Below the pieces are notes generated by a model that saw nothing but the letters and a program-made list of their open reading frames with translations, was not told the DNA's origin and did no database searches. The translations under genes and the position numbers were made by a program. DNA of 10,950 nucleotides, from NCBI GenBank assembly GCA_946624335.1, contig CAMOSA010000075.1, positions 1 through 10,950 of the forward strand, read 5' to 3'. The first letter of the stretch is position 1, and each line of letters starts with the position of its first letter. This document shows, in pieces, positions 7,019 to 10,950 of the stretch. This DNA comes from an uncultured Prevotellaceae bacterium. GTDB taxonomy: Bacteria; Bacteroidota; Bacteroidia; Bacteroidales; Bacteroidaceae.

Positions 7019-8046
7019 TAGCCATCCTGCTGAGCGTCGATGCCGAATAAAGGCCGGACCATCCACTGCGCAAGCCATAGCATGAGGGGTGCGCTGACGA
7101 GACCGGCGATAGCATCCACGAGATAGTGAGCCTGAATATAGACAGTGGCGCAACAGAGCAGCCCCCACAACGGCAACAGGACAATGAGCAGACGTGGCAC
7201 GTGGCGATACGCTAGCAGCAGGACGATGGTGGAGATACCGATATGGCTGCTGGGGAAGGCTGCCGTAGGCCGCTCGCCCGTGGCTTGTGCTCCACTGACG
7301 AGGTTATAGAAAAGGCCGCTCGAGTCGCCGGGCGCAGGGAGCATTTCAGTATGACTGCTGAAATAGGTCCCAAGCGAAGGGAAATGGCCCTGGGCGATGG
7401 CATCCACGCCGACGGCTTCGAAGTAGAACTGCGGACCCGCTACGGGGACGAAGATATAAATAAGGTAATAAAGGAAGAAAGCGGCCATGATGACCGATGT
7501 GACGTGCGAGAAGCGCGACGAGCGGCTGGTGTCTCGCCACTTGAACAGCACGGCAAGGGCCAGCAGGGCGATCATCGGATAGTAGCTCCAGTAGCCGAGG
7601 TTGAACGCCTCGCTCCAGAAGGATGAGGACAGCAGCCTGCTGAACTCCAGCGATGGTTGGCAGCCGAAGAGCTGAAGGTCGAGGGCTGCAAAGTGATGGT
7701 CGAGATTGTCAAACGAGCGATTGAACTCATAAGTGTCTGGATACCACAGGATGAGAAAAGCCATCTGCACGATAGCCCTGAGCAGCGACAACAGAGAGAG
7801 AGGCGAGAGCCAGGCGGCACGCGGCGATGCAAGTGATGAGCCTGTTGCCGACGACTGCCGTCGGCCGACGAGATACGACAAGCCCACGAGCACAGCCGTA
7901 GCGGCGAGCCATTCGAGGCGCGTCATCAGCATCATCAAGGGATCCACAAGCCGTGGCCACAACACAAGCATCAGCAGCGAGGTGACCGCACAATAGACTG
8001 CCGCCACCTGCTCAATGGGCAGCAGCGTCAGGCCACACTGCTTCAT
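7018..8046 (-). CDS. PAP2_3 / AUR1-like membrane phosphatase or phosphotransferase
   Basis: The 342-residue polytopic protein has about six hydrophobic segments (near 12-32, 46-62, 83-102, 156-170, 182-203, 271-300 and a C-terminal one near 311-330). The PAP2 catalytic motifs are FPSSH (264-268) and HYLVD (307-311), giving the two histidines and the aspartate of the phosphotransfer site. The last motif, TVYIQAHYLVDAIAG, lacks the usual SR of lipid phosphatases and reads like the fungal inositol-phosphorylceramide synthase AUR1. Substrates are probably lipid phosphates or phospholipid head groups at the membrane surface. I start at ATG 8046 rather than the in-frame GTG at 8079, because an A-rich AAAAAGAAGA stretch lies upstream. 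The stop overlaps the next start by one base. The exact substrate cannot be read from the sequence. Confidence 0.85.
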   Translation of the reverse strand: MKQCGLTLLPIEQVAAVYCAVTSLLMLVLWPRLVDPLMMLMTRLEWLAATAVLVGLSYLVGRRQSSATGSSLASPRAAWLSPLSLLSLLRAIVQMAFLILWYPDTYEFNRSFDNLDHHFAALDLQLFGCQPSLEFSRLLSSSFWSEAFNLGYWSYYPMIALLALAVLFKWRDTSRSSRFSHVTSVIMAAFFLYYLIYIFVPVAGPQFYFEAVGVDAIAQGHFPSLGTYFSSHTEMLPAPGDSSGLFYNLVSGAQATGERPTAAFPSSHIGISTIVLLLAYRHVPRLLIVLLPLWGLLCCATVYIQAHYLVDAIAGLVSAPLMLWLAQWMVRPLFGIDAQQDG

Positions 8047-8124
8047 CCCGCAAGTCTTCTTTTTATAGTTTCCCAACACGCTACGATTTCTTCGGTTGTT
8101 TAATGTTTAGGCCGGCGATGGGGG

Positions 8125-9177
8125 TTACAGCCATCCCGCCTGCTTGTACCACTTGACAGTCTGCTTGACGCCTCGTTCAAGATCCCACTGCGGCTGGTAG
8201 CCCAACTCGCGGCGTGCCGGCTCGATGTCACAGTTCCAGTTGCGTTGCGCCAAGATATGGTATTTGTCCATATTCAGTGTCGTCAGCTTTCCAAAGAGGC
8301 GGCAGAAGGTTCCGTTGACAGCGCATACGGCACGCAGGAACCACAGCGGTGCCTTGATGTGCAGAACGAAACGCGTGGCCATCTCGCGCTGGAGCAGGTC
8401 GGAGAAAGCCCGGCTGTTGTAGCTCCGCCCGTCCGAGAGGAAGTAGGAGCGGTGTACGACGGCGTCGGACGGACGCTCACAGGCCAAGAAAGCGGCCTGC
8501 ACCACATCGAGGGCATAGACGAAGGTGATTTCTTGCGGACGATAGCCGACGGCGAAGTCGACATGCTGCTTGATGCTTTTGGCCATCAGGAAGTAGTCGC
8601 GTTCACGTGGACCATAGACGCCCGTTGGCCGCAGGATGACCCACGGCAAAGCGGTCTGCGACGCCAAGAAGCGCTCGGCGGCAAGCTTGCTCTCGCCGTA
8701 GGCAGTATTGGGCTCAGGCGTGTCGGCGGCGGTGATGTCAGGATAGCGTTGGCCCGCCGATGCGGCCTCAGCGGCTGGCAACGGCTGCTCCTTGATGGCA
8801 CCGAATATGCTGAGCGAGCTGATGAAGACGAAGCGCTGAGGCACCATGCCTGCCTCCTGCAACGCCATGACCAGGTTACGCGTGCCGTCAGTGTTCGTGC
8901 GGAAGAAGCCTTCGCGATGCAGGCTCTTCGTGGCACCGGCGGCGTGGATGACATAATCCCAAGCGCCGCCCATCTCGGCCTTGTAGGCCAGCAACTGCTC
9001 TCGCAGCCGCTCGCGGTTGCCCAGGTCGAGCTCTGCAAAGTGAATAGCCGGGTCGGTGAGATACTGCTTACTGCTGGTAGCACGTATGCCGGCCCACATC
9101 TCATAACCTCGGTCAAGGCCTGTGCTGACGATGAAACTGCCTATAAATCCTGAGGCACCTGTGACGAGGACTCTCAT
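8125..9177 (-). CDS. Extended SDR, NAD-dependent epimerase/dehydratase of the 3-beta-HSD type (candidate 3-ketosphinganine reductase)
   Basis: The 350-residue protein has an N-terminal Rossmann fold with TGASGFIG (6-13), an HAAG motif (78-81), catalytic serines in FISSLSIFG (118-126), and the YGESK pair Tyr160/Lys164. RPTGVYGPRERD follows at 183-194. The C-terminal part has a hydrophobic stretch (277-296) and LNMDKYHIL...W, ELGYQPQWDLERGV, as in 3-beta-hydroxysteroid-dehydrogenase-like SDRs. It is a complete NAD(P)-dependent oxidoreductase or epimerase. From memory it resembles the Bacteroides thetaiotaomicron SDR BT_0972, reported as a 3-ketosphinganine reductase. The AUR1-like gene downstream fits that idea but does not prove it. 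A nucleotide-sugar epimerase role is the main alternative. The gene begins 39 bases after rnr stops, probably in the same transcript. Confidence 0.85.
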   Translation of the reverse strand: MRVLVTGASGFIGSFIVSTGLDRGYEMWAGIRATSSKQYLTDPAIHFAELDLGNRERLREQLLAYKAEMGGAWDYVIHAAGATKSLHREGFFRTNTDGTRNLVMALQEAGMVPQRFVFISSLSIFGAIKEQPLPAAEAASAGQRYPDITAADTPEPNTAYGESKLAAERFLASQTALPWVILRPTGVYGPRERDYFLMAKSIKQHVDFAVGYRPQEITFVYALDVVQAAFLACERPSDAVVHRSYFLSDGRSYNSRAFSDLLQREMATRFVLHIKAPLWFLRAVCAVNGTFCRLFGKLTTLNMDKYHILAQRNWNCDIEPARRELGYQPQWDLERGVKQTVKWYKQAGWL

Positions 9178-9216
9178 TGTCTGTTGGTATGTTCGTTGGT
9201 TGTTAAATCGTGTTCT

Positions 9217-10950
9217 TTATTCATCCTTGGCGAGGGCAAAGTCGAGCTGCTTCTTGTCGAGGTTGGCGCGTGCCACGACGACACGAATGGGATCACCCAG
9301 TGTGTAACGATGGTGGCGACGGCGGCCCAACAGCTGGTAGTTGCGTTCGTCGAAGTCATAGTAGTCGTCATCGAGGTCGCGCAGCGGCACCATGCCTTCG
9401 CACTTCGAATCGTTCAGCTCCACATAGAGGCCAAACTCGGTGATGCCCGAGATGATGCCGTCGTAGCTATTGCCGATCTTGTCTGCCATGAACTCCACTT
9501 GCTTATACTTGATGCTGGCACGTTCGGCCTGCGCTGCCGTCTGTTCCATCTCGCTGCTCTGTTCGCACAATGCCTCGTATTTCTCCTGATTGGCGGAACG
9601 GCCGCCGTCGGCGTAGCGCGACAAGAGCCTGTGTACCATCAGGTCGGGGTAGCGTCGTATGGGCGAAGTGAAATGGGTATAGTAGTCGAAGGCCAGGCCA
9701 TAGTGACCGATATTGACGGTCGAGTACTTAGCTTTCATCATCGCCTTCAGCGCCACCATCTCGACGAGGTTCTGCTCCTTCTGGCCGTGCACATCGTGCA
9801 TCAGCCTGTTCAGGTTCTTCGAGATTTCCTGCTTTGTGCCCGTGGTCTTGAGCTTACGGCCGAATTTGGCTACGAACTGTGCAAGGTTCAGCAGCTTGTC
9901 GGGGTCGGGCTGTTCGTGGATACGATAGGGCAACACCTTGGCCTTCTTACCTTTTGGCACACGTCCTATGCTCTCTGCCACCGTGCGGTTGGCCAGCAAC
10001 ATGAACTCTTCGATCAGCTTGTTGGCGTCCTTGGCCACTTTGACGTAGGTGCTCAGCGGCTTGCCCTTGTCGTCGATCTCGAAGCGCACCTCAGGGCGGT
10101 CAAAGTCGACGGCGCCCGCTGCGAAGCGGCGCTGGCGAAGCTGCTTGGCCAGACGGTTCAGGGTGATGAGGGCCGTCGCCATAGGTTCGGTGATGTCCGG
10201 CGCGCTCTGTCCATCATCTTGTGGCAGACGTGTCGGGGTCTGGTAGTCCTCCTCCGAGGCCTCGCCCCGTGCTTCAAACATCGCCTGCACCTCTTCGTAG
10301 GCAAAGCGACGGTCGCTGCGGATGACGGTGTGGGCGAGATGCCAGCCTTTGATCTCTGCCTTCTCGCTCATCTCGAAGATGACGCTGTAGCACAGCTTCT
10401 CCTCGTCGGGACGTAATGAACAGATGAAGTTGCACAGCCGCTCGGGCAGCATAGGCACCGTGCGGTCGACGAGATAGACGGACGTGGCACGCCGCATGGC
10501 CTCCTTGTCGATGAGCGAGCCTTCCTGCACGTAATGGCTGACGTCGGCGATATGCACGCCTATCTCATACTTGCCCTTACTGCCTGCGGGCAGCTCCCTG
10601 AACGAGAGGGCGTCATCGAAATCCTTGGCATCGCGCGGGTCGATGGTGAAGGTAAGCCGATCACGGAAATCCTCGCGCGCAGCATAGTCAGCCGCCGTGA
10701 TGGTCGCATCGATGTGCTCGGCGGCATCCTCGACAGCCTTGGGGTAGGTGTACGGCAGTCCGTATTCGGCCAGGATGGCGTGCATCTCCGTCTCGTTGTC
10801 GCCCGACTTGCCCAGCACCTCGACGATCTTGCCGATAGGATTCTTCGACCCCTCGGGCCATTCCACGATCTTCACGATCACCTTGTCGCCCGACTTGGCG
10901 CCTCGTAGCTGCCCCTTCGGGATGAAGATATCATTACTGAGCGTGCGATC
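9217..10950 (-). CDS. rnr: Ribonuclease R, N-terminus beyond the window
   Basis: RNase R is a processive 3'-5' exoribonuclease that degrades structured RNA. The frame is open to the right edge; the visible part is 577 residues, and roughly the first 130-170 (cold-shock RNA-binding region) are missing. The part at the edge, NDIFIPKGQL and GDKVIVKIVEWPEG, is the usual second cold-shock domain. The RNB catalytic centre is TIDPRDAKDFDD (visible residues about 102-113), whose aspartates bind Mg2+. LVDRTVPMLPERLCNFICSL and the RNB signature HFTSPIRRYPDLMVHRLL (about 426-443) follow. A C-terminal S1 domain (about 490-575) includes YDGIISGITEFGLYVEL. The chain ends FALAKDE right after S1, without the lysine-rich tail of the E. 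coli enzyme. The GTG at 10881 is inside the gene, not its start. Confidence 0.95.
   Translation of the reverse strand, partial: DRTLSNDIFIPKGQLRGAKSGDKVIVKIVEWPEGSKNPIGKIVEVLGKSGDNETEMHAILAEYGLPYTYPKAVEDAAEHIDATITAADYAAREDFRDRLTFTIDPRDAKDFDDALSFRELPAGSKGKYEIGVHIADVSHYVQEGSLIDKEAMRRATSVYLVDRTVPMLPERLCNFICSLRPDEEKLCYSVIFEMSEKAEIKGWHLAHTVIRSDRRFAYEEVQAMFEARGEASEEDYQTPTRLPQDDGQSAPDITEPMATALITLNRLAKQLRQRRFAAGAVDFDRPEVRFEIDDKGKPLSTYVKVAKDANKLIEEFMLLANRTVAESIGRVPKGKKAKVLPYRIHEQPDPDKLLNLAQFVAKFGRKLKTTGTKQEISKNLNRLMHDVHGQKEQNLVEMVALKAMMKAKYSTVNIGHYGLAFDYYTHFTSPIRRYPDLMVHRLLSRYADGGRSANQEKYEALCEQSSEMEQTAAQAERASIKYKQVEFMADKIGNSYDGIISGITEFGLYVELNDSKCEGMVPLRDLDDDYYDFDERNYQLLGRRRHHRYTLGDPIRVVVARANLDKKQLDFALAKDE

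Noticed and set aside
7019..7168. N-terminal extension of the barrel gene
   Set aside because: It would put 50 arginine-rich residues before a clear signal peptide and overlap the PAP2_3 gene by 150 bases.
8047..8124. An internal promoter or terminator between the SDR and PAP2_3 genes
   Set aside because: The 78-base gap has no TAnnTTTG on the minus strand and no stem followed by a T-tract, so I leave it as an operon spacer.
8245..9153. A 302-codon plus-strand open frame opposite the SDR gene
   Set aside because: It is antisense to a gene with clear Rossmann and YxxxK motifs; the product shows no domain and no start context.
9184..10416. A 410-codon open frame on the plus strand opposite rnr
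   Set aside because: It is fully antisense to the strongly supported RNase R gene and its translation has no recognisable motif. Long antisense frames are expected in GC-rich coding DNA.

Overview
The window looks like chromosomal core DNA from a fairly GC-rich member of the Bacteroidales, most likely Prevotella-like. The reasons are the Bacteroidetes-type -7 promoter elements (TAnnTTTG), the near absence of Shine-Dalgarno sites, a DUF3822 protein, and a conserved Bacteroidales small membrane protein ending in NNNAGNWE. There are no tRNA or rRNA genes, insertion sequences, CRISPR arrays or phage genes, and no gene-free stretch above 300 bases; the longest gap is 95 bases.

Layout. A RecD-like helicase/ATPase gene (4-1488, minus) diverges from a plus-strand cluster through a 95-base AT-rich gap. 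That gap holds a near-perfectly symmetric pair of face-to-face -7 elements. The plus cluster (1584-4895) is: a one-helix membrane protein with a pilin-like build, a DUF3822 protein with a probable actin-like fold whose start overlaps it by 20 bases, rsmD (16S rRNA m2G966 methyltransferase), and a lipoprotein that fuses an uncharacterised domain to a solute-binding-protein domain strongly resembling cyclohexadienyl dehydratase (PheC). A textbook intrinsic terminator hairpin with a U-tract lies inside the first 26 codons of the DUF3822 gene.

A second cluster runs on the minus strand from the right edge to 4925: RNase R (rnr, N-terminus cut off by the window edge), an extended SDR of the 3-beta-HSD type, a PAP2_3/AUR1-like membrane enzyme, and a secreted protein with an N-terminal helix-hairpin-helix region followed by a predicted outer-membrane beta-barrel. 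The last two overlap by one base (TAATG). The clusters converge with 29 bases between stop codons.

Functionally the window mixes nucleic-acid housekeeping (helicase, rRNA methylation, RNA decay) with envelope genes. The points most worth following are the possible periplasmic PheC activity on a lipoprotein, the possible sphingolipid pair (SDR plus AUR1-like enzyme), the pilin-like/actin-like gene pair with its in-gene terminator, and the palindromic bidirectional promoter. All function calls come from reading motifs by eye; no database search was run.
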